Positions 17,902 through 27,428 of a stretch of DNA of 55,226 nucleotides are shown here, piece after piece. Each line of letters opens with the position of its first letter. Position 1 is the first letter of the stretch. Position numbers and translations under genes: made by a program. The DNA is taken from the NCBI GenBank assembly GCA_021781835.1, contig JAJXWD010000016.1, forward strand, positions 1-55,226, written 5' to 3'. The DNA comes from Pseudomonadota bacterium. Lineage in GTDB: Bacteria > Pseudomonadota > Alphaproteobacteria > Acetobacterales > Acetobacteraceae. The notes under the pieces are model-generated. The model had not been told where the DNA came from. It did no database searches and saw nothing but the letters and a program-made list of their open reading frames with translations.

Positions 17902-19446
17902 TCAATGCACCAGCGCGGCCTGGTAGGCGGTGGGCGAGTTCAGCACATTCAGCGCCACGCTCAAATCCAGATCGGTGCCGATGGCGGCGGGGCACTGGTC
18001 GCGCAGCGCCAGCTCGGTATCGATCGACACCGGCGCCCGCAGCCCGCGCTCGCGCGCCACCGTCGAGCCCATCAGATTATGCCCGGCATCGAGCGCGTTG
18101 AGCTGGGTTTGCGCGGCCAGCGAGCCCAGGCTGGTGCACACTTGCGGCATCACGCCCAGCCCCTGCAGCGGCCAGCCGCGCGCCGCCAGCACGCGGCTCC
18201 AGGTAATAAACAGCTCGCCGCCATCGGGCAGGGCGGTCAGGGTCTGCACCAGCCCCTTGCCCAGCGTGCCCGAGCCGATGACCACCGCGCGGTCATTATC
18301 GGCCAGCGCCGAGGAGAGGATTTCCGCGGCGCTGGCCGTCTGGCCATCGACCAGCACGGCAATATGCGCGCCATTGGTCAAATCGGCGCCCTCGGCCTTG
18401 AATTGCTGGTCGGCATCCGGGTCGCGCCCCTGTGTCTCGGCGATCAGCCCCGAGCCCATCAGCGAATCGGCCACCAGCACCGCCTGCGAGAGCACGCCGC
18501 CACGGTTGCCGCGCAAATCCAGCACCAGCGCGTGGGGCGGCGGGGTCTGTTGCATCAGCGCGCCCAGCGCCTGCGAAAACTGGTCGCCCGTGCCCTTGTT
18601 GAAGCCCGTGATGCGCAGCACCGCGATGCCGGGGGCGAGCGGGGTTTCGGTAAACACGGTGGGCGGCGGAATCAGCGCGCGGGTCAGCGTCACGGCTTCG
18701 GGGGTTGGCGGGGTGCTGCCGTCGCCCGCCTCGGGGTCGATGATGCTGAACCTGACCGTGCTGCCGTTCACGCCGTTCATGGCGGCGTTGAGGTTGCCGA
18801 TCTGGGCGGGGCTGGTGGCGCGCCCATCCATGGCCAGCACCAGCTGCCCGGGCAGCAGCCCGGCATTGGCGGCCGGGCTGTCGGCCGCCACGGCGCCGAT
18901 CACCACATGCCCCCCCTGTGCCGAAAGCGTCACCCCGGTACCGGCCAACCCCAGGATCATCAGCTCATCCTGGGCCGCCCGGTCGGGGCTTTCATAGCGC
19001 GAATAGGGATCGAAATGGTTGAACAGCTCGTCGAAGAAATTGCTGATGATACCCTGCGTGCCGGCCTGCTGCAGGGCGGGCGAGGCGCCATAGGCCGCCG
19101 CCGCCACCTGCGCCGCCGCTTGTCCCCACTCATCGGCGGTGCCATCCGGCCCGGGGGCTGGCACGGCCAGCAGCAGCGCGTTGGGGCCATAAAGCCGGAT
19201 CTGCCCATCTTGCATGTTGGTGGTCAGGTCGGGGTCGAGCGCGGCCAGCCCGTTCAGCCCCCACATGGTCATTTGCGGCAGGGTCAGCGGCTGCAACGAG
19301 CGCGGCGCGATATAGGCCAGCGCGGCCGACCACACGGCCCCCGCCAGCCCCGGGTCAAAGCCCGCGGCGGCGGCCATGGCCGGGCGTGCCGCCAGCGTCG
19401 CCGGCAGCCACATCATGAACAAAAATAGAAGCCCAGCCCGTTTCAC
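17902..19446 (-). CDS. S41-family C-terminal processing peptidase, exported
   Basis: A 514-residue periplasmic protease related to CtpA/Prc. A signal peptide covers about residues 1-26 (LLFLFMMWLPATLAARPAMA). A PDZ domain spans about 165-255 (GTGVTLSAQGG, SPAANAGLLPGQ), and the peptidase domain carries the Ser-Lys dyad S372 (DGQTASAAE) and K397 (GSGTLGKGL), 25 residues apart as in the family. The GTG at 19446 overlaps the rnr stop (GTGA), which fits both the signal peptide and coupling to rnr; a longer frame inside rnr has no signal peptide at its start. The substrate is unknown. Confidence 0.9.
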   Translation of the reverse strand: MKRAGLLFLFMMWLPATLAARPAMAAAAGFDPGLAGAVWSAALAYIAPRSLQPLTLPQMTMWGLNGLAALDPDLTTNMQDGQIRLYGPNALLLAVPAPGPDGTADEWGQAAAQVAAAAYGASPALQQAGTQGIISNFFDELFNHFDPYSRYESPDRAAQDELMILGLAGTGVTLSAQGGHVVIGAVAADSPAANAGLLPGQLVLAMDGRATSPAQIGNLNAAMNGVNGSTVRFSIIDPEAGDGSTPPTPEAVTLTRALIPPPTVFTETPLAPGIAVLRITGFNKGTGDQFSQALGALMQQTPPPHALVLDLRGNRGGVLSQAVLVADSLMGSGLIAETQGRDPDADQQFKAEGADLTNGAHIAVLVDGQTASAAEILSSALADNDRAVVIGSGTLGKGLVQTLTALPDGGELFITWSRVLAARGWPLQGLGVMPQVCTSLGSLAAQTQLNALDAGHNLMGSTVARERGLRAPVSIDTELALRDQCPAAIGTDLDLSVALNVLNSPTAYQAALVH

Positions 19447-21776
19447 CTGCGCCGCTTTTTCTCTCGTGGGGGTTTGGAATGAGAGGGCTTGGCGCGTCTG
19501 TGCTTCAGACCGGGCTGGCTGCCCTTGGCGCCCTCGGGCCATTCGCCCAGCCCCAGCAGCAACCCGCCGGTCATGGGCTTGGCCTCGTTCAGCCGCACGC
19601 TCAGGTCTTGGGCCAGCGAAAACACCACCCGGCTCTTGCGGCCGGACAGACTCTGGGTGGCCTCATCATGCACCCAGTAATCATCCGGCAGATTTGCCAT
19701 GCTCAAGAATCCACTTGCCCCGCTCTCCACTAAAGTGACGAAAAGCCCGTATTTCGTCACCCCCGAAACCCGGCCCTCAAACAACTCTCCCACGCGGTGT
19801 TGCAAATAGAGCGCAAGATACCGGTCGGTCGAATCGCGCTCCGCCAGCGCCGCGCGCCGTTCCGTGGCGGTAATATGCTCGGCCGTGTCGGTGAAGCCCG
19901 CCATGTCATCCGGGCTCAACCCGTCGCGCCCGAGCTTCAGCCCGGCAATCAGCGCGCGGTGCACCAGCAGGTCGGCATAGCGGCGGATGGGCGAGGTAAA
20001 ATGCGCGTATCGCCCCAGCGCCAGGCCAAAATGCCCAATATTTTCAGGGCTATACTCGGCTTGAGACTGTGAGCGCAAAATCGTCTCATTCACCAGCACG
20101 GCCTGTTTCGTGCCCTCCACCAGCTTCAAAATCCGGTCCAGCTCGCGCGGGTGCAGCTGGTCCCCGGCCTTGAGCGAGATGTCGAGCGTGTGCAGGAAGC
20201 CGCGCAGATGGTCCAGTTTTTCCGCCGAGGGCGGGGCGTGCACGCGATACATGCAGGGCTGTTTCAGCCGCTCCAACTCTTCCGCAGCACAGACATTCGC
20301 CAAAATCATGAATTCCTCGATCAGCCTGTGCGCGGCCAGGCGCGGGCGGGGTTTAATGCTTTGCACCCGCCCATCCTCGCCCAGCACCACCTTGCGCTCG
20401 GGCAAATCGAGATCGAGCGTGCCGCGCCGTTCTCTTGCCTCGTGCAGGGCATGAAAGGCGGCATAGAGCGTGGCGTGCCGCTCGGGGTCTTCCTCAAACT
20501 CCGCCTGGATCTGCTCGTAAGTCAGCCGCGCGGTTGAGCGCATCAGCCCGCGCCCAAAGGCGTGGCGCAGCTTGTTGCCGTGCACATCTATGTGCATCTC
20601 GACAAACAAACACCCGCGCTCCTCGCCGGGCTTGAGCGAGCACAGCCCGTTCGAGAGTTCCTCGGGCAGCATCGGCACCACGCGGTCGGGAAAATAGCAG
20701 CTATTGCCGCGCACGCGCGCCGCGCGCTCCAGCGCCGAGCCGGGTTTCACGTAATGCGCCACATCGGCGATCGCCACAATCAGCCGGTAGCCGTGCGGCT
20801 CCAGGCTGGCGAACACCGCGTCGTCGAAATCGCGGGCGTCTATGCCATCAATGGTGATCAGCCCCAGATCGCGCAGATCGGTGCGCTTGCCCAGCGCCAC
20901 CGGCCGCGCGCGCCGCGCCTCCTTGAGCGCGTCTTCGGGAAACTCCACCGGAATCCCCGCCTGCGCGATGGCGATCATCGACACAGACCGCGCATCGTTG
21001 GCCGAGCCGATGCGCTCGGTCACCCGCGCGGGCTTGGGGCCAAAGGCTTTGCCGGGCAGCGGCTCGGCGCGCACAATGTCGTTGTCCAGCGCGCCCATGG
21101 TCTCGCCCTCGGGCACGTGCCATTCGGTTTTCTGGCGCTTCTCCACCGGCTCTATGCGCCCGCCGCCATGCGCCATGGGGTGAAACACCCCGATGATCGT
21201 GCCCCCATGCTCCTCGAGCCGCTTGAGCGTGCGCCCCTCATATTTATCCGGCCCCACCCGGCGCAGCCTGGCCAGCACCCGCGCGCCCGGCGCCAGCGCC
21301 GCCGCGCCCTTGCGCTCAGGCGCCATGAAGATCACCGGCGGGCGGCCAGGGCCATCCCACACCACCGGGCGGGCAATCGCCTCGCCGTCGCGGTCCAGTC
21401 CCGTCACCTCCACCAGCGCGGTTTCGGGCAGGCGCCCGGCATCGCTGAAGCGCTTGCGCCCGGCGCGCTCGGCCGCCCCTTCGCCCTCGAGCGATTTCAG
21501 CAGCCCCCGCAACGCCTTTTTCTGCTCATGCGGCACCGAAAACGCCCGCGCGATGTCGCGCATATGCGGCGCGTGCTCGGCCTCCGCCAGATAAGCCCGC
21601 AGCGCCTCGCGTGAGGGCAGGGGGCTTGCCTGTTGCTCCTCCAGCCCCGGCGGCACGCGCGGCGTTTTGCCAGGCTTCGCCGCCTTGCCGGGCTTGGCGG
21701 CCTTGGGCGGCGGCGCGGCCTCGCCGGTCGCGGGTTTGGGGGCCTTGGCGCGGGGTTTTTTATGCACGGTCTTCAT
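19443..21776 (-). CDS. rnr: Ribonuclease R
   Basis: A 777-residue 3'-5' exoribonuclease of the RNB family that degrades structured RNA. Order: a lysine-rich N-terminus (1-45), a winged-helix region with REALRAYLAEAE, cold-shock domains (about 110-270), the RNB catalytic domain (about 290-620, with GIDARDFDDAV providing metal-binding aspartates and FTSPIRRYADLLVHR), and a C-terminal S1 domain (GRVSGVTKYGLFVTL) with a basic tail. The ATG at 21776 follows a GGGGA site; an in-frame TTG-type extension upstream is unlikely. Confidence 0.96.
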   Translation of the reverse strand: MKTVHKKPRAKAPKPATGEAAPPPKAAKPGKAAKPGKTPRVPPGLEEQQASPLPSREALRAYLAEAEHAPHMRDIARAFSVPHEQKKALRGLLKSLEGEGAAERAGRKRFSDAGRLPETALVEVTGLDRDGEAIARPVVWDGPGRPPVIFMAPERKGAAALAPGARVLARLRRVGPDKYEGRTLKRLEEHGGTIIGVFHPMAHGGGRIEPVEKRQKTEWHVPEGETMGALDNDIVRAEPLPGKAFGPKPARVTERIGSANDARSVSMIAIAQAGIPVEFPEDALKEARRARPVALGKRTDLRDLGLITIDGIDARDFDDAVFASLEPHGYRLIVAIADVAHYVKPGSALERAARVRGNSCYFPDRVVPMLPEELSNGLCSLKPGEERGCLFVEMHIDVHGNKLRHAFGRGLMRSTARLTYEQIQAEFEEDPERHATLYAAFHALHEARERRGTLDLDLPERKVVLGEDGRVQSIKPRPRLAAHRLIEEFMILANVCAAEELERLKQPCMYRVHAPPSAEKLDHLRGFLHTLDISLKAGDQLHPRELDRILKLVEGTKQAVLVNETILRSQSQAEYSPENIGHFGLALGRYAHFTSPIRRYADLLVHRALIAGLKLGRDGLSPDDMAGFTDTAEHITATERRAALAERDSTDRYLALYLQHRVGELFEGRVSGVTKYGLFVTLVESGASGFLSMANLPDDYWVHDEATQSLSGRKSRVVFSLAQDLSVRLNEAKPMTGGLLLGLGEWPEGAKGSQPGLKHRRAKPSHSKPPREKKRRR

Positions 21777-21837
21777 GTCCCCAGTATGGGGCGTGCCGCG
21801 CGCGAGAACCATGCCGGGCGCAAAAAAATCCCGCCGG

Positions 21838-21891
21838 CAAACACTCATAAGTTGCATAAATAAATTTATCTTTATGTGGAGATTGTATAAC
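21838..21891 (+). promoter_or_regulatory. AT-rich upstream region of the Hint gene
   Basis: A sharp AT-rich patch in a very GC-rich neighbourhood ends with TATAAC at 21886-21891. If this is a -10, transcription would start almost at the GTG (21900), giving a leaderless message. No convincing -35 is seen. The divergent rnr gene starts at 21776. Confidence 0.35.
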
Positions 21892-21899
21892 CTGCCTCC

Positions 21900-24800
21900 G
21901 TGCCCGGCCAGATCGACATCACCGCCCCCGCCACGCTGAGCATCCTGGCCGGGTCAGCCTCACCCTCCTCGCTCATGGAGCTGCCGCCCGCCCTCGGCCT
22001 GGCTGAAACCGGCGGCACGGGCACGCTCAGCGTCACGCTGGCGGCGGGCAACAGCTTGGCGGTGCTGGCGGTGGGCGCCACGGCGGGCGCCACCCTCTCC
22101 GGCGGGGGAGACGCGCTCACCCTCTCAGGCTCCCTGCTCGAGCTCAACGTGGCCCTGTCCAGCCTCACCCTCACCGAACCCGCGGGTACCCAGACCGATC
22201 TCCTCACCCTCACCGCGGCCGACGGGTCATTGCGCGCCGCCGCCACATTCGAGGCCGCGGCCATCTCCACCATCGGCCCGGCCTTCGTCTCGCCGCCCAC
22301 GCTGGTGTCGCTCATGGCGGGCACGGTGGTCACGGTGCCCGGCCTGCTCTTCGCCGATCCCATCGCCGCCGGTCTTGCCGGCATGGGGCTGGGGGGCAGC
22401 GAAACCCTCAGCCTCACCCTCTCGGTGGCGTCTGGCGTGCTGCTGCTGCCAAACCTCACCGCGCAAGACGCCGTGGCCGCCACCGGCGTCGGCAGCAACC
22501 GCCTTGAATTGACCTTCACCGCCGCCGACCTCCCCGAAATCAACAGCCTGCTCGCCGGCCTCGCCTTCACCGGCGCCCAGCAATGGGGCGAAAACCTCTA
22601 TTACACACTCTGGAATTTAACCGGCCCGCTGCCCCAAACCGTCACCAGCGGCAATCTGTTCATCTATACCCCCCACACGCTCACCACCACCGGCACGCTG
22701 ACCCTGGGCGGCGAGACCCTCAGTCTCGGCGCCGCCGCGCTCACCGCCCCGCTCACCGGCTTCACCGAAATCATCGGCCCCGCCACCGGCGCGCTCACCC
22801 TGGCGCCCAGCGCCCAGCTGCTGGTGCCCGAGGCTGGCCTCACCCTCACCGGCACCAGCCTCGTGCAAGGCGCGGTCTCGGCCGCCGCCCTCAGCGTCAC
22901 CGGCACGCTGCTCACCGCCACCGCGCCCGCCATCGCCGGCCTCGTCCAGCTCGGCCCCAACGCCCAAATCGCGTTCGCCAACGGTTTCACGGCCGCCGGC
23001 GCCATCCCCACCGACTATACCGAGGGCATCTCCCTCGCCGCCGGCGCCGTGCTTGAGGGCGCCGGCCAGCTCAGCGTCGGTTATTTCTCCGAATCCGGCC
23101 TCATCACGGGCGCGGGCACCATTCTCGCCCCCAGCGGCGACACGCTCACCCTGGCCGCGGGTGCGGTCACGGGCGGCATAGATCTGGCGGTGCAAGGTGG
23201 CGGCGCCATGGTGCTCGGCCCGCTGTCCCAGCTTTACGGCGTGTTCCTCAACACCCCGCTCACCATCGCCTCCGGCGTCACATTGAGCTTTTTAAGCGCG
23301 GGCGGCCAGGCGCTCACCGGCGGCTATGCCGGCACGCTGGGCGGGCTGGGCGGCGCCTTCATCATCTCCGGCCCGCAGGATTTCGCGGGCACCATCGCGG
23401 GCTTCCAGGCGGGTGACGCGCTGATCTTCCCCGGTCTCACCGGCGTCAGCGCCTATAACGTCACCGCCACCGGCTTCGATGTCGCGGGCGTCGATCAATC
23501 CGGCACCACCCAAAGCTTCACCTTCGCCGCCGCCATTCCCGCCGGGCTGGCCCTCGCCGCCGGAACCGACGCCCAGGGCGACCCCAGCCTCTATCTGCGC
23601 GCGGCGGCGGCCCAGGTGAGCCAGGCCGCCCCGCTCGCCGCCAGCGCCGGCACCCCCCAGCTCCTGGCCGGTCTCGCGCTCGCGCTTGGCCCCCCCGCCA
23701 CCGGCGCGCTCAGCCTCACGCTTTCGGCGGCCCATGGCGGCCTTGGGGTCGGCGGCGGCGCGTTCGCCCCGGTGCTCACCCTCTCGGGCGCCAATTTGGC
23801 CGCGCTCAATGCCGGGCTGGGCGCGCTCTCCTATCTCGGCACTGGCCAGGCCGACCAGCTCACCCTCACCGCCACCACTGGCATTCCCGGCGGGCTGAAT
23901 GAAACCCTGGCCATCGCCCCGGCCCCGGCGGGCACGGTGGCCTTCACCCCCGGCGGGGCCTTCACGGCGGCCGAGCTGGTCAGTTTCGCGGGTGGCGGCG
24001 GCGCCATCGCCCTGCCGCTGGCCGTTGGCGGGCTGGCCGTCTCCGGCCTGACCGATTTCGAGGCCCCCGTGAACGCCACCGGCCTCACCGGCACGGCCCT
24101 GCTGGTTGATGCCGGCGGCACGGCGCTGTTTGGTCCCGCCGCCAGCGTGTCGCTCACCGGCAATGTCACGCTGGGCGATGCTTCAGGCCCCGGCCAGCTC
24201 GAGATCTTGGGCACCGCCGTCTCGGTCACCGGCGCCCTCACCGAAGCCCCCGGCAGCCGCGCCTTCATCGCCGGCACGGCGGGCATTGGCGGTGCCCTCA
24301 CCCTGCTTGGCGGCGCTGATCTCGCGATATCTGGCCACCTCACCGCCGCCACGGCCAGCCTGGCGGCGGGCGCCACCCTGCGCGCCTTCGGCACCGCCGC
24401 GCTCGGCCTCGGCACGCTCGACAATGCCGGCACCACCAGCTTGCTTGATGCCACCTCCACCAGCCTCGCCGCCTATATGGGCGCGGGCACGCTGGCGCTG
24501 GGCGGCCAGGCCACGCTTGGCATCGCGGGCACGCTCGCCCTCACCGGCGGGCTGCTGGCGCTGGGGGCGGGCGCCACGCTCACCGTCACAGGGCTCAGCG
24601 CGGCCGCCGGGCAGGTCGAGGCCGCCGGGCTCATCGAGGCAGGCGCCACCGCCACGCTGGGGGCCGCCGGTTTGGCGGGCGGCACGCTGGCCGCCACCGC
24701 CCTCACCGAAACCGGCACCCTCACCGGCCAGGGCGTCATCCAAACCGCGTCCCTCACCGTCATTGGCGGACTCGAGGCCGTGGGCGGCCAGCTGCTGGTG

Positions 24801-26054
24801 GGCGGCGCGCTCAGCGCCTCGGGCAGCCTGCACATCGCCGCCACCGGCACGCTGGCGCTGGCGGGCCCGGCAAGCGGGGCAGGGGGCATCGGCTTCGCGG
24901 GCGGCAATGCCCTGCTCATCCTCGATGATCCAACCCAGGCCGCCCTGCCCGTGTCTGGCATGGCGGGGGGCGATGGCATAGATCTCGTCGGCATCACTCC
25001 CAGCCAGGTCGGCTATGCGGGCGGCATGGTCGAAATCGGCGGCGTGGCGGCGTTTTCCCTGGCGCTCAGCGGCGGCACCCTCACCACCCTCTCCGACAAT
25101 GCGGGCGGCGCGCTGCTCACTGTCAACGGCCAGCTGCCCTGTTTCGCGCGCGGCACGCCCATCCTCACCCCCCATGGCTACCGCCCCGTCGAGAGCTTCT
25201 CCCCTGGCGACCCTGTGGTCACCGCCTTTGGCCAAACCCGCCCGGTGCGCTGGCTGGGCTGGCGCACGCTCGACCTCGCCGGCGCCACCGGCCCCGAGGC
25301 CTGGCCCGTGCTCATCGCCCCCCACGCCTTAGGCCCCGGCCGCCCGGCGCGCGCGCTCCGCCTCTCGCCCAATCACTGCCTGTTCCTCCAAGGCGTGCTC
25401 ATCCCGGTCACCGCCCTGGTCAACGGCGCCACCATCACGCGCGAGCGCGGCGCCAAGGCCGCCAGCTATTACCACCTGGAGCTGGACCGCCACGACATCC
25501 TGCTCGCCGCCGGCCTGGCCTGCGAATCCTACCTCGATACCGGCAACCGCGCCGCGCTCTATACCGGGCGCGGGCGCCGCTCGCCGGCCGCCCGGCCGTT
25601 CGCGCCCATCGTCACGGGCGGGCTCAAGCTCACCCGCGCCCGCCAGGCCCTGGCGCGCGAGGCCGAGGCCCAGGGCTTCACCCGCGCCTACCAGCCCCGC
25701 CTCCAGGCTTTCGCGGCCGGCCTGGCCGTCTGGCCCGAGATCACCCGCGCCGGCACCAGGCGTTTGGCGCGTTTTTGTTTCCCCCGTCCGATGCGCCACC
25801 TCACGCTGCTCGCCCCCATCGCCGCCCCGGCCGAAACCAACCCCGCCTCCGATGATTGGCGCGACCTTTCCATTTGCCTCGCCCCCACCCCAGGCCTGCG
25901 CCTGGGTGTGGGCTGGCACCCGCCCGCCATCGGTGATACCGGCAGCTGGATGGGCGCGCGCGCCGAGCTGTCCCTCACCCAGGCCCGGGCCGAGGTCACG
26001 CTCACCCTCGCGGCCATCGCCCAAAGCTGGGCCCGTTTTTCCACCCCCCCTTGA
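21900..26054 (+). CDS. Giant Hint-domain protein with a Lys- and Cys-free beta-repeat passenger
   Basis: A 1384-residue protein. Residues 1-1080 are Ala/Gly/Leu/Thr-rich with short beta-strand repeats, including cadherin-like modules near 1-230 and 565-690 and parallel beta-helix-like stretches (TLALGG, ATLGIAG). At C1081 (PCFARGTPILTPHG) a Hint domain begins and runs to about 1230, with the block-B-like SPNH and a terminal ACESYLDTGNR. A tail of about 150 residues follows. Hint domains of this type self-process at the cysteine. The passenger contains no lysine and no cysteine that I can find, unlike the C-terminal part. No signal peptide is visible. GTG 21900 is the first in-frame start after a stop and has no ribosome site. 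Confidence 0.8.
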   Translation: MPGQIDITAPATLSILAGSASPSSLMELPPALGLAETGGTGTLSVTLAAGNSLAVLAVGATAGATLSGGGDALTLSGSLLELNVALSSLTLTEPAGTQTDLLTLTAADGSLRAAATFEAAAISTIGPAFVSPPTLVSLMAGTVVTVPGLLFADPIAAGLAGMGLGGSETLSLTLSVASGVLLLPNLTAQDAVAATGVGSNRLELTFTAADLPEINSLLAGLAFTGAQQWGENLYYTLWNLTGPLPQTVTSGNLFIYTPHTLTTTGTLTLGGETLSLGAAALTAPLTGFTEIIGPATGALTLAPSAQLLVPEAGLTLTGTSLVQGAVSAAALSVTGTLLTATAPAIAGLVQLGPNAQIAFANGFTAAGAIPTDYTEGISLAAGAVLEGAGQLSVGYFSESGLITGAGTILAPSGDTLTLAAGAVTGGIDLAVQGGGAMVLGPLSQLYGVFLNTPLTIASGVTLSFLSAGGQALTGGYAGTLGGLGGAFIISGPQDFAGTIAGFQAGDALIFPGLTGVSAYNVTATGFDVAGVDQSGTTQSFTFAAAIPAGLALAAGTDAQGDPSLYLRAAAAQVSQAAPLAASAGTPQLLAGLALALGPPATGALSLTLSAAHGGLGVGGGAFAPVLTLSGANLAALNAGLGALSYLGTGQADQLTLTATTGIPGGLNETLAIAPAPAGTVAFTPGGAFTAAELVSFAGGGGAIALPLAVGGLAVSGLTDFEAPVNATGLTGTALLVDAGGTALFGPAASVSLTGNVTLGDASGPGQLEILGTAVSVTGALTEAPGSRAFIAGTAGIGGALTLLGGADLAISGHLTAATASLAAGATLRAFGTAALGLGTLDNAGTTSLLDATSTSLAAYMGAGTLALGGQATLGIAGTLALTGGLLALGAGATLTVTGLSAAAGQVEAAGLIEAGATATLGAAGLAGGTLAATALTETGTLTGQGVIQTASLTVIGGLEAVGGQLLVGGALSASGSLHIAATGTLALAGPASGAGGIGFAGGNALLILDDPTQAALPVSGMAGGDGIDLVGITPSQVGYAGGMVEIGGVAAFSLALSGGTLTTLSDNAGGALLTVNGQLPCFARGTPILTPHGYRPVESFSPGDPVVTAFGQTRPVRWLGWRTLDLAGATGPEAWPVLIAPHALGPGRPARALRLSPNHCLFLQGVLIPVTALVNGATITRERGAKAASYYHLELDRHDILLAAGLACESYLDTGNRAALYTGRGRRSPAARPFAPIVTGGLKLTRARQALAREAEAQGFTRAYQPRLQAFAAGLAVWPEITRAGTRRLARFCFPRPMRHLTLLAPIAAPAETNPASDDWRDLSICLAPTPGLRLGVGWHPPAIGDTGSWMGARAELSLTQARAEVTLTLAAIAQSWARFSTPP

Positions 26055-26127
26055 CCTCCCCCCCCAAACCCTGTACCCGCCGCCCCCATTGCCGGGAACG
26101 TGGACAGGCGGTGGTCGCTTGCGCCCG

Positions 26128-26160
26128 CTCCTCAAGGTGTTCGAGAGAACCCCCGAGGAG
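26128..26160 (+). promoter_or_regulatory. Leader hairpin upstream of rpsD
   Basis: CTCCTC (26128-26133) pairs with GAGGAG (26155-26160), with an inner GTTC-gaga-GAAC stem. It lies about 40 bases before the rpsD start. S4 represses its own operon in other bacteria through leader structure, so an autoregulatory role is possible. No T-run follows, so it is not an intrinsic terminator. Confidence 0.35.
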
Positions 26161-26198
26161 ACTACCGGTGCAATTCGAACGAGAAAGGTGTCCGCGCC

Positions 26199-26813
26199 AT
26201 GACCAAGCGCGCTGAAAGCAAATTCAAGATCAACCGCCGCCTTGGCGTAAACCTGTGGGGCCGCTCCAAGTCCCCGGTCAACAAGCGCGAATACGGCCCC
26301 GGCCAGCACGGCCAGCGCCGCAAGAAGCCGTCCGATTTCGGCGTGCAGCTGATGGCCAAGCAGAAGCTCAAGGGCTATTACGGCAACATTTCGGAAAAAT
26401 CCTTCCGCAAATATTATGAAGAGGCCGTGCGCCGCAAGGGCGACACCTCCGAGAACCTGATCGAGCTGCTCGAGCGCCGTCTGGATGCGGTGATCTACCG
26501 CATGAAGCTCGCCCTCACCCCCTTCGCCGCCCGTCAGTTCGTCTCGCACGGCCACGTGCTGGTGAACGGCAAGCGCCTGAACATCCCCTCCTATCAGGTC
26601 AAGAACGACGACGTGATCGAGGTCCGCGAGAAGTCCAAGCAGCTCGCCGTGGTGCTCGATGCCGCGCAGTCCGCCGAGCGCGACGTGCCGGAATATGTCG
26701 AGATCGACCATCGCGCCATGAAGGGCCGCTTCGTGCGCGCCCCCAAGCTGTCGGATGTTCCCTATCCCGTGCAGATGGAACCGCACCTGGTGGTCGAGTT
26801 CTACTCGCGTTAA
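26199..26813 (+). CDS. rpsD: Ribosomal protein S4
   Basis: A 204-residue primary 16S rRNA-binding protein of the small subunit. The N-terminal domain begins [16 protein letters not shown] and lacks the zinc-binding cysteines, so this is the cysteine-free form. The S4 RNA-binding domain (about 94-160) shows [13 protein letters not shown] and [11 protein letters not shown]. It stands alone, away from the alpha operon. An AAAGG ribosome site precedes the ATG. A strong terminator follows 22 bases after the stop. Confidence 0.97.
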   Translation: MTKRAESKFKINRRLGVNLWGRSKSPVNKREYGPGQHGQRRKKPSDFGVQLMAKQKLKGYYGNISEKSFRKYYEEAVRRKGDTSENLIELLERRLDAVIYRMKLALTPFAARQFVSHGHVLVNGKRLNIPSYQVKNDDVIEVREKSKQLAVVLDAAQSAERDVPEYVEIDHRAMKGRFVRAPKLSDVPYPVQMEPHLVVEFYSR

Positions 26814-26834
26814 TCCCGCCTCCCACAGGCATGG

Positions 26835-26868
26835 AAAACGGCGCCCTCGCGGCGCCGTTTTTCGTTTT
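26835..26868 (+). terminator. rpsD intrinsic terminator
   Basis: AAAACGGCGCC and GGCGCCGTTTT pair around a five-base loop and are followed by TCGTTTT. Confidence 0.88.
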
Positions 26869-26926
26869 CAGCCGTTTTTTGTTTGTCACCAGAGAGAGAC
26901 ATGCGCGTTACAGGCAGGCCCTACAT

Positions 26927-26949
26927 CGTTGGCACAGCAACCGCCAACG
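26927..26949 (+). promoter_or_regulatory. Inverted repeat before the EF-hand gene
   Basis: CGTTGGC and GCCAACG are separated by nine bases and end five bases before the GGAG ribosome site of the next gene. It could be an operator or an RNA hairpin affecting ribosome access. No T-run follows. Confidence 0.35.
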
Positions 26950-26964
26950 TCGCAGGAGACCCCT

Positions 26965-27345
26965 ATGCGCCCAGTTCCCCTCGCCATCCTTCTGGCCCTG
27001 GCCCCCGGCCTGGCCCTGGCCCAAAGCGCCGCCATGCCCCCGCCGCCCTATGGCCCCGCGCCCTATGGCCCCGGCATGGACGGCCCCATGATGTCCGCCC
27101 ATCGCGGTGATTTCGACCCCGCGCGGATGCTGCTCGATTTCTACGCCGCCAACACCAGCCATGATGGCCACCTGACCCTCGCCCAGGCCAAGGCCGCCAA
27201 TTTCCGCCCCATCGTCGAGCATTTCAGCCAAATCGACACCAAAAACCGCGGCTACATCACCTTCTACGACATCGAGGCCTGGCGCCTCGATGACATTGCC
27301 CAGCATCTCGAGCAGCGCGCCAACGCCCTCCGCGCCGAGGACTGA
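26965..27345 (+). CDS. Small exported EF-hand-like protein
   Basis: A 126-residue protein with a signal peptide (residues 1-20, LAILLALAPGLALA). A Pro/Gly/Met linker (MPPPPYGPAPYGPGMDGP) is followed by two EF-hand-like loops: NTSHDGHLTL and, 40 residues later, DTKNRGYITF. The first keeps most calcium positions; the second has Lys and Arg at ligand positions and may not bind. It probably acts in the periplasm or outside. GGAG precedes the ATG at 26965. The role is unknown; the EF-hand call comes from the loop pattern alone. Confidence 0.78.
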   Translation: MRPVPLAILLALAPGLALAQSAAMPPPPYGPAPYGPGMDGPMMSAHRGDFDPARMLLDFYAANTSHDGHLTLAQAKAANFRPIVEHFSQIDTKNRGYITFYDIEAWRLDDIAQHLEQRANALRAED

Positions 27346-27366
27346 GCGCCAAAAGCCAGACCAGCC

Positions 27367-27409
27367 CGCAAAAAAGGCGCCCGCGGTCAAGCCGGGGGCG
27401 CCTTTGTCA
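27367..27409. terminator. Bidirectional terminator between the two small exported proteins
   Basis: AAAGGCGCCC and GGGCGCCTTT form the stem (27373-27405) between convergent genes. The minus strand continues with TTTGCGG and the plus strand with TTTGT. Confidence 0.75.
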
Positions 27410-27428
27410 TGTCCGCGCGGCGGGGCGC

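Noticed and set aside
17830-19428. 532-codon plus-strand open frame opposite the S41 peptidase
   Set aside because: Low-complexity shadow; the opposite strand has signal peptide, PDZ and the Ser-Lys dyad.
24183-25325. 380-codon minus-strand open frame inside the Hint gene
   Set aside because: Composition mirrors the repetitive Ala/Gly-rich passenger on the other strand.
26901-26964. Short leader peptide before the EF-hand gene
   Set aside because: The ATG at 26901 has a plausible purine stretch, but the frame runs into the gene with no codon pattern suggesting attenuation.
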